From: JAJRXK01 sp964593155 | GTDB lineage: Bacteria; Krumholzibacteriota; Krumholzibacteriia; JAJRXK01 | Assembly (NCBI GenBank): GCA_964593155.1 | Contig: CAZQHE010000059.1 | Location: forward strand, 1-24,857 | Direction: 5' to 3' | DNA length: 24,857 nucleotides | In this document: in pieces, positions 15,520 through 23,091 of the stretch | How positions within the stretch are numbered: the first letter of the stretch is position 1 | Layout of the letters: every line of letters begins with the position of its first letter | Made by a program: the position numbers and the translations under genes | Notes under the pieces: generated by a model | What the model saw: the letters and a program-made list of their open reading frames with translations, nothing else | Databases searched by the model: none | Told to the model about the DNA's origin: nothing

Positions 15520-17550
15520 ATGCCCACCTGGGCCGTCACGTGGATCATCGCGGGGCTCGCGGCCTCGTGGTCGGGTTCGGTCGCCGGACTCGATCCGGGT
15601 TCGGCGCTCGGACGCGGCCTCGCCGTGGCCGGTGGGGTCCACCTGGTCGTGGCACTCGTGCTGCGTTTCGCCCTGGAGGGGCGGGTCGAGGCGCGCGGAT
15701 GGCGACCCTGGCTCGATCCGTGGGCGACGGCGCTGCGGTCCCGCCGGGACGCCGCGCGTGAAGCGCACGCGGCCTCGGTGGAGCGTGTGCGCGGGAACGT
15801 CCGCCTCATGGGCCTCGCCGAGTTGTGGACCGCGGTCCGCGACGACGACCCCGAAGCGGGGCTGCTCGAGCGTGCTCAGCAGTTCTGTGCACGCGAGACG
15901 GGTCACCGTGAGATGGGGCTGCTCACGCTCGACACGCGGGCCGTCGAACTCAGCGGTCACTGGATCCGCCCGCTGTCCGACGGCGCCCGCTGGCACCGGC
16001 TGCGCTGGGCCGTGGGCGGCCTGCAGGGGGCGATCGTTCGGACCCTGCGCACGGCGCGCCCGGTGGTGGTGCTCGACGAGCCGGGTCCACCGCTTCTGAC
16101 CGTGAACGGCGAGCGCCCGGCCCTGCTGCGCCGCGATCGGGGCTACGCCGTGTTTCCCCTGGTCTCGCCGGCGCCCCTGCGCGGTTGCGACGGGGCCGCC
16201 GACGGCACGACCTGCGCGTCCTACCAGCCGCAGTCGCCCGATGCGACGCTGGCTTCGGTGGGCGGCACGGGCGACGTCCTCGGCTTCGGCCCGTGTGCGA
16301 CGTGCCGGCGCCTGCCGCTGCACGGTGTCCTGGTGGTCACGCAGGAAGGGCGAACGGAGACCCCGACGGCCGGCGATCTCGGCCTGCTCGAATCGCTGGC
16401 CACGACCGTGTCGTCGGTGCTCGAGCACGCCGCCCTGTTCCGCGACGTGAAGAACGCCGAACGTTTCCGCGAGCAGGTCCTCGACGCCATGACGAACGGA
16501 CTGCTGAGCACCGACGCCCAGGGTCGGGTCGTCTTCGCCAACCGGACCGCGCGTGAACTCCTCGGCGATCGCATCGTCCTGGGCGAGCGTCTCGACTCCC
16601 TGCTCCGCCTGCCGGAGGGTCGCAACGCGATCACCCGCGCGCTGATGGAGGGCGAGGCCCACCTGCAGGCCGATGCCCTGCTCCGGACCGCCGACACGTC
16701 CGATATTCCCGTGCGCGCGAACCTCACGCCCTTCCGTCCCGAGGAAGGCGGCCGCAAGGGCGTGGTGTGCGTGGTGGAGGACCGCCGTTCCGTCCGCGCC
16801 ATGGAAGAGGAGATCCGCCACCTCGACACCCTGGCCGCCATCGGCCGTTTCGCGAGCAGTCTGGCCCACGAGATCCGCAATCCCCTCGGCGGGATCCAGG
16901 CCGGGATCGAGTTCCTGGGCCGTGGTCTGGGTGACGACGCCGACACACGCGAGAACCTGGCGGTGATCCACGGCGAGATCCGTCGCCTCGACGGGATCCT
17001 GCGCAACCTGCTCACCGTGGCCCGACCGCGGGAACTCGTCCTGGGCGACTGCGAGGCCGCCGAGCTCGCCCGGCGCGCGGCGCACGGATTCCACGCCCTG
17101 GGCGAAACGGTGGGGGTCGACCTGCAGGTGCGGGCCGACCCCGAGACCGGGACCCTGAACGCCGACCGCGACGTCCTGCTGCAGGTCCTGACGAATCTGC
17201 TGAAGAACGCGATCGAGGCCTCGGCTCCGGGGGCTTCGGTCGAACTGACGGTGGGCCCCGGCCGGACCGACTCCGACCGGGAGCTCGGAGGGGTCGTGTT
17301 CGAGGTACTCGACCGCGGCCCGGGGATCGACGAGGCCGATCTCCCGCACCTGTTCGAACCCTTCTTCTCGAGGAAGTCCAACGGCACCGGCCTCGGCCTG
17401 TACGTGTGCCACGGACTCGTCCAGCGGCACGGAGGCGATCTCCGCGCCGAGAACCGTCCGGGTGGCGGCGCCCGCTTCGTCCTGGAGCTGCCGCGCGTCC
17501 CCGCCCTCATGGGAGGCAGTCATGAGCCGTCGCATTCTGGTGGTCGATGA
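15520..17550 (+). CDS. Membrane-anchored sensor histidine kinase (GAF-PAS-HisKA-HATPase)
   Basis: The 676-residue protein has two short hydrophobic segments near the N-terminus (about residues 4-18 and 33-52), a GAF-like region (about 108-306), a PAS domain (about 316-430), and a kinase core: phospho-acceptor H450 in LAHEIRNPLGG, N563 in the N box LTNLLKNAIEAS, DRGPGID and GTGLGLYVCHGL. No periplasmic sensor loop is seen, so the signal is probably cytoplasmic. The GAF-like part holds four cysteines (C223, C232, C259, C262) that could bind a metal or cluster. I choose ATG 15520 over GTG 15484: it has GGGGGAAG 7 bases upstream, and the earlier codon lies before the predicted transcription start. 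It overlaps the regulator gene by 29 bp and is surely its partner. Confidence 0.93.
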   Translation: MPTWAVTWIIAGLAASWSGSVAGLDPGSALGRGLAVAGGVHLVVALVLRFALEGRVEARGWRPWLDPWATALRSRRDAAREAHAASVERVRGNVRLMGLAELWTAVRDDDPEAGLLERAQQFCARETGHREMGLLTLDTRAVELSGHWIRPLSDGARWHRLRWAVGGLQGAIVRTLRTARPVVVLDEPGPPLLTVNGERPALLRRDRGYAVFPLVSPAPLRGCDGAADGTTCASYQPQSPDATLASVGGTGDVLGFGPCATCRRLPLHGVLVVTQEGRTETPTAGDLGLLESLATTVSSVLEHAALFRDVKNAERFREQVLDAMTNGLLSTDAQGRVVFANRTARELLGDRIVLGERLDSLLRLPEGRNAITRALMEGEAHLQADALLRTADTSDIPVRANLTPFRPEEGGRKGVVCVVEDRRSVRAMEEEIRHLDTLAAIGRFASSLAHEIRNPLGGIQAGIEFLGRGLGDDADTRENLAVIHGEIRRLDGILRNLLTVARPRELVLGDCEAAELARRAAHGFHALGETVGVDLQVRADPETGTLNADRDVLLQVLTNLLKNAIEASAPGASVELTVGPGRTDSDRELGGVVFEVLDRGPGIDEADLPHLFEPFFSRKSNGTGLGLYVCHGLVQRHGGDLRAENRPGGGARFVLELPRVPALMGGSHEPSHSGGR

Positions 17551-18919
17551 CCAGGAATCCATCCTGTTCTTCCTGCGCAAGACCCTCGAGCAGGAAGGCT
17601 ACGAGGTCATCGGCGCGGCGAGCGCCCGGGAGGCCCGCGAGCACCTCGCCGCGTCGATCCCCGACGTGGTCCTGCTCGACCTGAAACTCCCCGACGGCTC
17701 CGGGCTGTCGATCCTGGAGGAGTTGCAGCGCGACGAGCCGGAGCTGGCCGTGGTCATGATGACCGCCTTCGGCGACGTCGACACGTCGGTGCGCGCGATG
17801 AAGCTGGGCGCATTCGACTACGTGAACAAGCCGATCCGTCTCGAGGAACTGCTCGGGATCCTCGACCGCGCCATGAGCCGTACGCGTCCGAAGCCGCGCG
17901 CGGCCGGCGGCGACGAGAACGCCCAGCTGTTCGCCCGCGCCGAGGGCATCGTCCCGAGCGCCTCGCAGAAGATGCAGGAGGTCTACGACCTCGTCCGTCG
18001 GATCAGCGTGAGCGACAGTTCGACGGTGCTGATCCAGGGCGAGAGCGGCGTGGGCAAGGACGTGGTCGCCAACCTGGTCCACCAGAACTCCCAGCGCGCC
18101 GACCACGCGATGCTCGAGATCAACTGCGCTTCGCTGCCCGAGACCCTGCTCGAGAGCGAACTGTTCGGTCACGAGCGGGGCGCCTTCACCGACGCGGTGA
18201 GCGAGAAGGTCGGCCTGCTCGAGCTGGCCAACAAAGGAACCCTGTTCCTCGACGAGATCGGCGAGATGAGTCTGCCCGTGCAGGTCAAGCTGTTGCGCGT
18301 GCTCGAGAAGATGAGCTTCCGGCGCGTGGGTGGGATCAAGGACATCACCGTCGACGTGCGGATCCTCGCCGCCACCAACCGGGATCTGAAGACCGAGGTT
18401 GCCGCCGGCACCTTCCGCGAGGACCTGTACTACCGGCTGAACGTCCTGCCGATCCGCATTCCGCCGCTGCGCGAGCGCCCCGAGGACGTGGCGGTCCTCG
18501 CCGAGCACTTCCTGAGGCTCTACAGCGAACGCTTCGGCAAGCACTTCGAGCGCCTGGGCGACGATGCGCGCCGGCTGTTGACCGACTACGGCTGGCCGGG
18601 CAACATCCGCGAGCTGAAGAACATGATGGAGCGCGTGGCCCTGCTCGAGGACGGCCGCGAGCTCGAGATCGGGCAGATCCCGCTGGGCCGGTCGGAGGAG
18701 CAGGAGACGCTCGACGTGATCCGCTCGATCGAGCAGGCGATCACGGCGACGATTCCCGACGACGGCCTGGACTTCGAGGCCCTGGTCGAGGGCCTCGAGC
18801 GCTCGCTGATCGAGAAGGCCTATCGCGCCGCCGACGGCAACCAGAGCCGAACGGCCAAGCTACTCCGGCTGAACCGTGATAAGTTGCGGTACCGGATGAA
18901 GACCTTCGAGCTGCTCTGA
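17522..18919 (+). CDS. NtrC-family sigma-54-dependent response regulator
   Basis: The 465-residue activator has a receiver domain (D53 as the phosphate acceptor in LLDLKLPDGSG; MMTAFGDVDTS, YVNKPI), an AAA+ domain from about residue 145 (Walker A GESGVGKD, ELFGHERGAFTDA, Walker B LFLDEIGEM, AATNRDL, FREDLYYRLNVLPI, YGWPGNIRELKN) and a Fis-type DNA-binding helix-turn-helix at the end (NQSRTAKLLRLNRDKLRYRM). It should open sigma-54 promoters when phosphorylated. The sigma-54 contact loop reads GAFTDA instead of GAFTGA, a natural variant. The start ATG 17522 has GGGAGG 6 bases upstream. Likely targets include the promoters at 9630 and 15462, though that is inference. Confidence 0.95.
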   Translation: MSRRILVVDDQESILFFLRKTLEQEGYEVIGAASAREAREHLAASIPDVVLLDLKLPDGSGLSILEELQRDEPELAVVMMTAFGDVDTSVRAMKLGAFDYVNKPIRLEELLGILDRAMSRTRPKPRAAGGDENAQLFARAEGIVPSASQKMQEVYDLVRRISVSDSSTVLIQGESGVGKDVVANLVHQNSQRADHAMLEINCASLPETLLESELFGHERGAFTDAVSEKVGLLELANKGTLFLDEIGEMSLPVQVKLLRVLEKMSFRRVGGIKDITVDVRILAATNRDLKTEVAAGTFREDLYYRLNVLPIRIPPLRERPEDVAVLAEHFLRLYSERFGKHFERLGDDARRLLTDYGWPGNIRELKNMMERVALLEDGRELEIGQIPLGRSEEQETLDVIRSIEQAITATIPDDGLDFEALVEGLERSLIEKAYRAADGNQSRTAKLLRLNRDKLRYRMKTFELL

Positions 18920-18972
18920 CGCGCGGACCGCCGGATCCCGGGGGCGGGCGCGCCGGGCGGCCTCCACGGGGG

Positions 18973-19485
18973 ATGGGCGTGCGACGGTTCCTGATACGAG
19001 CGATGGGCGTGCTGGGCGTCGTGCTGGTCGTCGCCGGCTGCGGCGTGTACAGCACCAAGCCCGGGCGCCTGCGCGAGGGCCTCGAGACCATCGCGGTGCC
19101 GATCTTCGAGAACCGGACCACCGAGCCCGGGATCGAGATCCAGCTCACCGACACCATCACCGAGGCCCTGATCCGCGACCGTACCCTGCGGATCGTGAGT
19201 GAGAACGAGGCCGACTCGCTCATGCTGGCCACCATCCGACGCTTCCGCTTCGGCGAGGCCTTCTTCGGGGCCGATCGCACGGCCGAGGAGTACAAGGTCG
19301 AGATCGCGGTGGAGGTGACCATCGTCGACCGGGCCGGCGGCGACCCCATCGTGGAGCCCCGTACGATCCGCGGCGAGGGCAGCTACTACATCGACGAGGG
19401 CCCCGAGGGCGAGGCCGCGGCCCGGGAACAGGCGACTGACCAGATCGTCGAGGGCATCCTCGGCCTGGTCGTCGAGGAGTGGTGA
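18973..19485 (+). CDS. lptE: LptE-like LPS-assembly lipoprotein
   Basis: The 170-residue product begins with an Arg-rich start, a hydrophobic stretch and a lipobox VVAGC with the modified cysteine at C23, so it is an exported outer-membrane lipoprotein. After the cysteine, GVYSTKPGRLREGLETIAVPIFENRTTEPGIE follows the pattern of the LptE family: a predicted rim strand, then an alpha/beta body with the segment RDRTLRIVSENEADSLM. LptE plugs LptD and helps place lipopolysaccharide in the outer membrane. The position immediately before holA (7 bp) is common in several phyla, which supports the call. The sequence family is poorly conserved, so the name is likely but not certain. Confidence 0.8.
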   Translation: MGVRRFLIRAMGVLGVVLVVAGCGVYSTKPGRLREGLETIAVPIFENRTTEPGIEIQLTDTITEALIRDRTLRIVSENEADSLMLATIRRFRFGEAFFGADRTAEEYKVEIAVEVTIVDRAGGDPIVEPRTIRGEGSYYIDEGPEGEAAAREQATDQIVEGILGLVVEEW

Positions 19486-19492
19486 TCGAACC

Positions 19493-20539
19493 GTGGCGAA
19501 GGTCCTCGATCCGGCCGGCCTGCGGTCGGAACTCAGGCAGAACGTGATCGCACCGGCCTATCTCCTTGCCGGACCTGACGGTCATCGGTCCGAGCGGACC
19601 GCGCGGTGGCTCCGTGACAAGGTCGTCGACGCGGCGATGGGTGGCCTGAACAGCGAGTCGGTGTGGGCCGACGAGACCACGCCCGGCAAGATCGCCGAGG
19701 CCGCATCCGCGTTCCCCATGTTCGGGGGTCGCCGTTTCCTGTGGGTCCGCCACGCCGAGGCGCTGCCCGCGGGATCGGCGGTGGAACCACTGCTGCGGTA
19801 CCTGGAGAACCCGTCGGATTCCACGATCCTGGTGCTCACCAGCCAGAAGCTCGACAAGCGACTGAAACTCACGACGGCCTTCCAGAGGCACGGCCGTGTC
19901 GTCGAGTTCGCGCGCCTCACGGGACGCGACCTGCACGACCAGATCGCGCGCCAGGCCCAGGCGCACGGCCTGCAACTGGCCCGAGATGCGGTGGCGGTGA
20001 TCATGGATCTGGTCGGCGAGGACCTCGCGGAGATCGACCAGGAGCTCGCGAAGCTCGCCCTGCAGCCCGACGCGGCCGACGGCACGCTCGACGCCGCGCA
20101 CGTGCGCGAACTGGTGGGTCGCTCGCGCGACGTCGACGCCTTCGAACTGGCCGACGCGCTGGATCCCACCCAGGCCATCCATTTCGTCCATGGATGGACC
20201 GAACAGCGCCGTCGTGGGGGCGACGTCTTCGGGGCCGCGGCCATCCTGGGGTGGCGGATCCGGCAGCTGTCGACCCTGCGGGCCGCCCTGGACGCCGGCA
20301 TGGACGCCCGGGAGGCAGGTTCGGCGGCCGGGCTGGCGCCGTTCCAGCAGCGCCGCGCCATCCCGTTGGCGCGCAACCACTCGCCGGCGCACCTGCAGAA
20401 GACACTCGAAGTGTTCCGGCGGGCCGATCGCCAGGCCAAGAGTTCGAGCCTCGGCGCGGAACTGGCCTTCGACCTGGCCGTCCTGCGCTGGGCCGTCGGG
20501 CCCTCGGCCGGCGGTCGCCTTGACACGGGCCTCGCTTGA
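19493..20539 (+). CDS. holA: DNA polymerase III delta subunit
   Basis: The 348-residue protein is the clamp-loader delta subunit that opens the sliding clamp. It shows the divergent AAA+ start (APAYLLAGPDGHRSERTARWL), an AFPMFGGRRFLWVRHAEAL segment typical of HolA, LVLTSQKLDKRLKL, and the C-terminal collar part with VGRSRDVDAFELADAL and AAILGWRIRQLSTLRAA. No Walker A is expected in delta and none is seen. The start is GTG 19493, 7 bp after lptE, so the two are cotranscribed. The 3' end of the gene contains the -35 element of the trxA promoter. Confidence 0.9.
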   Translation: MAKVLDPAGLRSELRQNVIAPAYLLAGPDGHRSERTARWLRDKVVDAAMGGLNSESVWADETTPGKIAEAASAFPMFGGRRFLWVRHAEALPAGSAVEPLLRYLENPSDSTILVLTSQKLDKRLKLTTAFQRHGRVVEFARLTGRDLHDQIARQAQAHGLQLARDAVAVIMDLVGEDLAEIDQELAKLALQPDAADGTLDAAHVRELVGRSRDVDAFELADALDPTQAIHFVHGWTEQRRRGGDVFGAAAILGWRIRQLSTLRAALDAGMDAREAGSAAGLAPFQQRRAIPLARNHSPAHLQKTLEVFRRADRQAKSSSLGAELAFDLAVLRWAVGPSAGGRLDTGLA

Positions 20540-20547
20540 CCTATTCT
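20520..20547 (+). promoter_or_regulatory. Sigma-70 promoter for trxA
   Basis: TTGACA (20520-20525), a perfect -35, is followed by a 16-bp spacer and TATTCT (20542-20547). It overlaps the last codons of holA. The transcript would begin near 20554, giving a leader of about 57 bases before the ATG at 20611. Confidence 0.75.
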
Positions 20548-20610
20548 GCGCCGCACGAGGGCGCCTTGGCCCGGGGGCGTCATGGTGAGAACCACAGCCC
20601 GAGGTGAACA

Positions 20611-20934
20611 ATGCCTGGACCGGTGAACATCGACGAATCGACCTTCGAGGCCGAGGTGACCAACGAGAAGGGGCTCGTCCTGGTGGACTTCTGGGCGCCG
20701 TGGTGTGGCCCGTGCCGCATGATCGCGCCCGTCCTCGAGGAGCTTGCCGGCGAATACGACGGCAAGGTCAAGATCACCAAGGTCAACGTCGACGAGAACC
20801 AGACCCTGGCGGGTCAGCACCAGATCCGCAGCATCCCGACGCTGATGATCTTCAAGGACGGCCAGCACGTCGACACGGTCATGGGCGCCGTGCCCAAGCA
20901 GGCCCTGACCGAGAAGATCGACCAGCACGTCTAG
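20611..20934 (+). CDS. trxA: Thioredoxin
   Basis: The 107-residue protein is a typical cytoplasmic thioredoxin that reduces protein disulphides. The active site WCGPC is at residues 31-35 in VDFWAPWCGPCRMIAP, the buried Asp (VDFW) is present, and the cis-proline lies in RSIPTLMIFKDG. The length is standard. It has a clear Shine-Dalgarno sequence GAGGTGA 4-5 bases before ATG 20611, its own sigma-70 promoter inside the end of holA, and a terminator right after it, so it is a monocistronic gene. It is the last plus-strand gene before the dif-like site. Confidence 0.97.
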   Translation: MPGPVNIDESTFEAEVTNEKGLVLVDFWAPWCGPCRMIAPVLEELAGEYDGKVKITKVNVDENQTLAGQHQIRSIPTLMIFKDGQHVDTVMGAVPKQALTEKIDQHV

Positions 20935-20961
20935 GGCGAGGCTGGTCCGAAGCATCCGACG

Positions 20962-20995
20962 GAGCCGGGGCGCGGCATGCGGTCCGGCTCTTTCT
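20962..20995 (+). terminator. Intrinsic terminator after trxA
   Basis: GAGCCGG (20962-20968) pairs with CCGGCTC (20984-20990) across a GC-rich loop that can pair further, followed by TTTCT. It lies 27 bp after the trxA stop codon and just before the dif-like site. Confidence 0.7.
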
Positions 20996-21010
20996 CGGCC
21001 CAGGGCCGTG

Positions 21011-21038
21011 AGTTTACATAATGTATCTTATGTGCCAT
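21011..21038 (-). other. dif: Candidate chromosomal dif site (XerC/XerD recombination site)
   Basis: These 28 bp have exact dif architecture. Read on the minus strand: XerC arm ATGGCACATAA, 6-bp centre GATACA, XerD arm TTATGTAAACT. The XerD arm is identical to that of Bacillus subtilis dif as I recall it, and matches 9 of 11 positions of the E. coli arm TTATGTTAAAT; the XerC arm shares its inner ATAA and several other bases. The AT-rich site is isolated in GC-rich DNA, lies between two convergent genes, and marks the point where most gene orientation flips. No integrase or second copy is visible nearby, so a chromosomal dif is more likely than an element's attachment site. Confidence 0.8.
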
Positions 21039-21152
21039 TTCGTGGGTGCCGTGTCGAACTGCGGTCTCCTGCTGCCTCGAAGGCCTCTTCCACGCTCTCG
21101 CGCTGATCCGGAGGTCTGTCCCGATGCCGGAGCGCCTCGCAGCCCGTCGCCG

Positions 21153-21566
21153 TCAGTCCCCGGTCGCACCCGGGACGTGCTTCGCGTAGCGCGCCACGAT
21201 CGGCAGCTCGGTGTGTTCACCGGCCAGGGCCTTGACGAAGGCGACGGCCGAAACCACCAGGAAGCCGGCGACCAGGCCGACCCGCAGCACGAGCATGACG
21301 AGCAGTCCGACCCACGGGATCTGGCCGATCGTGGCGTCCACCACGATCGCCAGGCCCAGTGCGATGGCCTCGAGGAAGAAGAGCGCGAACCCCTGCGCCG
21401 TGTGCCAGCGCACGTAGGCCTCGCTGCGTCCGGCGAGGATCGGCACGAGGAAGCCCGGCCCCAGGTACGCCAGCGCGGCCATCAGGCGGTCGCCGGTGCT
21501 CGGCCCCGATCGTGTCGAGGCCCCGGTCGCCCGGCGGGCTTCTTCGGTCGTCGATTGGCTGGCCAC
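21153..21566 (-). CDS. DUF4870-like small integral membrane protein
   Basis: The 137-residue product has a polar N-terminus followed by three hydrophobic segments (about residues 27-45, 58-76 and 86-112). The pattern RLMAALAYLGPGFLVPILAGRSEAYVRWHTAQGFALFFLEAIAL is that of DUF4870/Tic20-like proteins, in which an Arg-His-Gln stretch (VRWHTAQG) lies between the first two helices. Their function is unknown. The open frame reaches to 21596, but I place the start at GTG 21566 because AAAGGAC lies 7 bases upstream on the minus strand. It is 89 bp downstream of the TPR gene on the same strand and may be cotranscribed with it. It is the first gene right of the dif-like site and points toward it. Confidence 0.8.
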   Translation of the reverse strand: MASQSTTEEARRATGASTRSGPSTGDRLMAALAYLGPGFLVPILAGRSEAYVRWHTAQGFALFFLEAIALGLAIVVDATIGQIPWVGLLVMLVLRVGLVAGFLVVSAVAFVKALAGEHTELPIVARYAKHVPGATGD

Positions 21567-21655
21567 GCGCCGGTCCTTTCGGTGACCGGCCTCCACCTGC
21601 GGGTCGCGGCAGCGGCCGGTGGGTCGGCTCCGCTCGGCGCGCGTGGTCGCTCGGG

Positions 21656-22321
21656 TCAGCGCAGCGCTTCGAGCGTGTCCAGTCGGTTCTGGATCTCCTG
21701 ACGCGACGAGAAATCCTCGACGTCGGTCAGGGGTGCCAGGGCCGTGATGGCCTCGTTGATCCGCCCGAGTTCCTGCAAGACCCGAGCCTCGCCCAGGGCC
21801 GCCTGGACGGCCGCGGGCGCATCGGGCGGGACACCCTCACGTACGGCCCGGAACTGCTCGACGGCCAGTTCGAGTTCCCCGAGGCCCTCGTGCGCGAGCG
21901 CCAGGCCCATGCGGGAGCTGGTCGCATACTGGCCATCCGGGGCCTCTTCCAGGTAGGAACGGAACCGCCCCATGGCCTCTTCGTGCTCGCCCAGCGCGAG
22001 ATGGCTCGCGCCCGCGAGGTACAGGGCCGCCTGACCCTCCTCGGTGCCCGCGAAGCGTCCCAGGAGCTCCTCGACCTCGAGCAGGGCCTCGTTGTACTGG
22101 CCGTTCGCGTAGGCCGAGCTGGCCGAGAAGTAGGCCCGAGCGGCCTGCACCTGGCTGCTCTGGCGCGACTGCTGGATGAACACCGCCACCACCACGACGA
22201 CCGCGACGGCGGCCACGCCGACCAGGATCGCCATGAAATTCTTCTGGAGGTAGGCCGTCACGCGCGCCGTCGTGTCGAGGAAGGGATCGTGACGGAGCTC
22301 TTCCTTGGTCAGTCGAGCCAC
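21656..22321 (-). CDS. Membrane-anchored tetratricopeptide-repeat protein (YfgM-like)
   Basis: The 221-residue protein has a charged cytoplasmic N-terminus (TKEELRHDPFLDTTARVTAYL), one transmembrane helix (about residues 29-49, NFMAILVGVAAVAVVVVVAVFI), and a periplasmic part with TPR-type helices: AARAYFSASSAYANGQYNEALLEVEELL, ALYLAGASHLALGEHEEAMGRF, GLALAHEGLGELELAVEQF and LGEARVLQELGRINEAITAL. This matches the TPR_21/YfgM layout, in which the anchored repeats act with periplasmic chaperones or the Sec translocon; the role here is inferred. The start is GTG 22321, with AAGGACC about 7 bases upstream and a sigma-70-like promoter further upstream on the same strand. Confidence 0.82.
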   Translation of the reverse strand: MARLTKEELRHDPFLDTTARVTAYLQKNFMAILVGVAAVAVVVVVAVFIQQSRQSSQVQAARAYFSASSAYANGQYNEALLEVEELLGRFAGTEEGQAALYLAGASHLALGEHEEAMGRFRSYLEEAPDGQYATSSRMGLALAHEGLGELELAVEQFRAVREGVPPDAPAAVQAALGEARVLQELGRINEAITALAPLTDVEDFSSRQEIQNRLDTLEALR

Positions 22322-22402
22322 TGCGGGGTCCTTCGGGATTCGATGGAAAGCCGGGCCGGGGTCGCGCCGGAGGGCGGCGTCCCCCTGTTCTGCGAACTCC
22401 CA

Positions 22403-22431
22403 AGTGTAGTGGCGACAGGCGGCCAGGGCAA
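22403..22431 (-). promoter_or_regulatory. Sigma-70-like promoter for the TPR gene
   Basis: On the minus strand, TTGCCC (22431-22426), a 17-bp spacer and TACACT (22408-22403). The spacing is ideal, and the -10 matches TATAAT at four of six positions. The start would be near 22396, about 75 bases before the GTG. Confidence 0.55.
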
Positions 22432-22555
22432 TGTCGGGCGGCGGGCGGGGGTCGGCTCCGGGATGGGGCCGCCGCGACCAGGCGGAACGGCCTTGTCAGG
22501 ACGCCCGGAGGTGGCATCGTAGAGGGGAACCCGGTCCCCCCACCACGTCTGACCG

Positions 22556-23020
22556 ATGACGACCTTCACGTGCCACCACTTCGAGGCCCTCGACCCGCGG
22601 GAGCTGTACACGATTCTGCGGCTGCGGCAGGAGGTCTTCGTGGTCGAGCAGGACTGCGCCTACCTCGACGCCGACGCCCACGACCTCGAGGGCTGGCACG
22701 TCCTCGGCCGCGAAGCCGACGGCCGGGTCGTCGCCTACGCCCGCATCCTGCCGCCGGGGACCACCTACCCCGACCACGTGTCGATCGGCCGGGTCCTCAC
22801 GGTGTCCGATCGCCGCGGAACCGGCGTCGCGCGCGCGCTCATGGAATCCACGCTGGGCGTCGTCGCCGAGCAGTTCCCGCGACGCGCGGTGAAGATCTCG
22901 GCCCAGAGCTATCTGCTCGACTTCTACGCGTCGTTCGGGTTCCGCCGCGTCGGCGAGCCCTACCTCGAGGACGGCATCGAGCACGTGGCCATGGTCCTCG
23001 ACGCGCGCAGCGCCGACTGA
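22556..23020 (+). CDS. ElaA-like GNAT family N-acetyltransferase
   Basis: The 154-residue protein belongs to the GNAT acetyltransferases that use acetyl-CoA, specifically the ElaA group. The opening ELYTILRLRQEVFVVEQDCAYLDADAHD is diagnostic. It is followed by VAYARILPPGTTYPDHVSIGRV, the acetyl-CoA loop (VSDRRGTGVARALM), ISAQSYLLDFYASFGFRRVGEPYLEDGIEH and a hydrophobic end. The substrate is unknown. The start ATG 22556 has no Shine-Dalgarno sequence, and the gene is divergent from the TPR gene with 234 bp between, where I see only a weak TTGTCA -35 (about 22493) without a good -10. It is the only plus-strand protein gene to the right of the dif-like site. Confidence 0.9.
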   Translation: MTTFTCHHFEALDPRELYTILRLRQEVFVVEQDCAYLDADAHDLEGWHVLGREADGRVVAYARILPPGTTYPDHVSIGRVLTVSDRRGTGVARALMESTLGVVAEQFPRRAVKISAQSYLLDFYASFGFRRVGEPYLEDGIEHVAMVLDARSAD

Positions 23021-23091
23021 GGGCACCGCGCGTCGGGCGCAGGCCACGTGCCTCCGGACGCCACGCGCCCGGTGACCGTCGCATCGTGGCC

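Noticed and set aside
21011..21038. Attachment site of an integrated element using XerCD
   Set aside because: There is no integrase, no phage or transposon gene and no second copy in the window; a chromosomal dif fits better.
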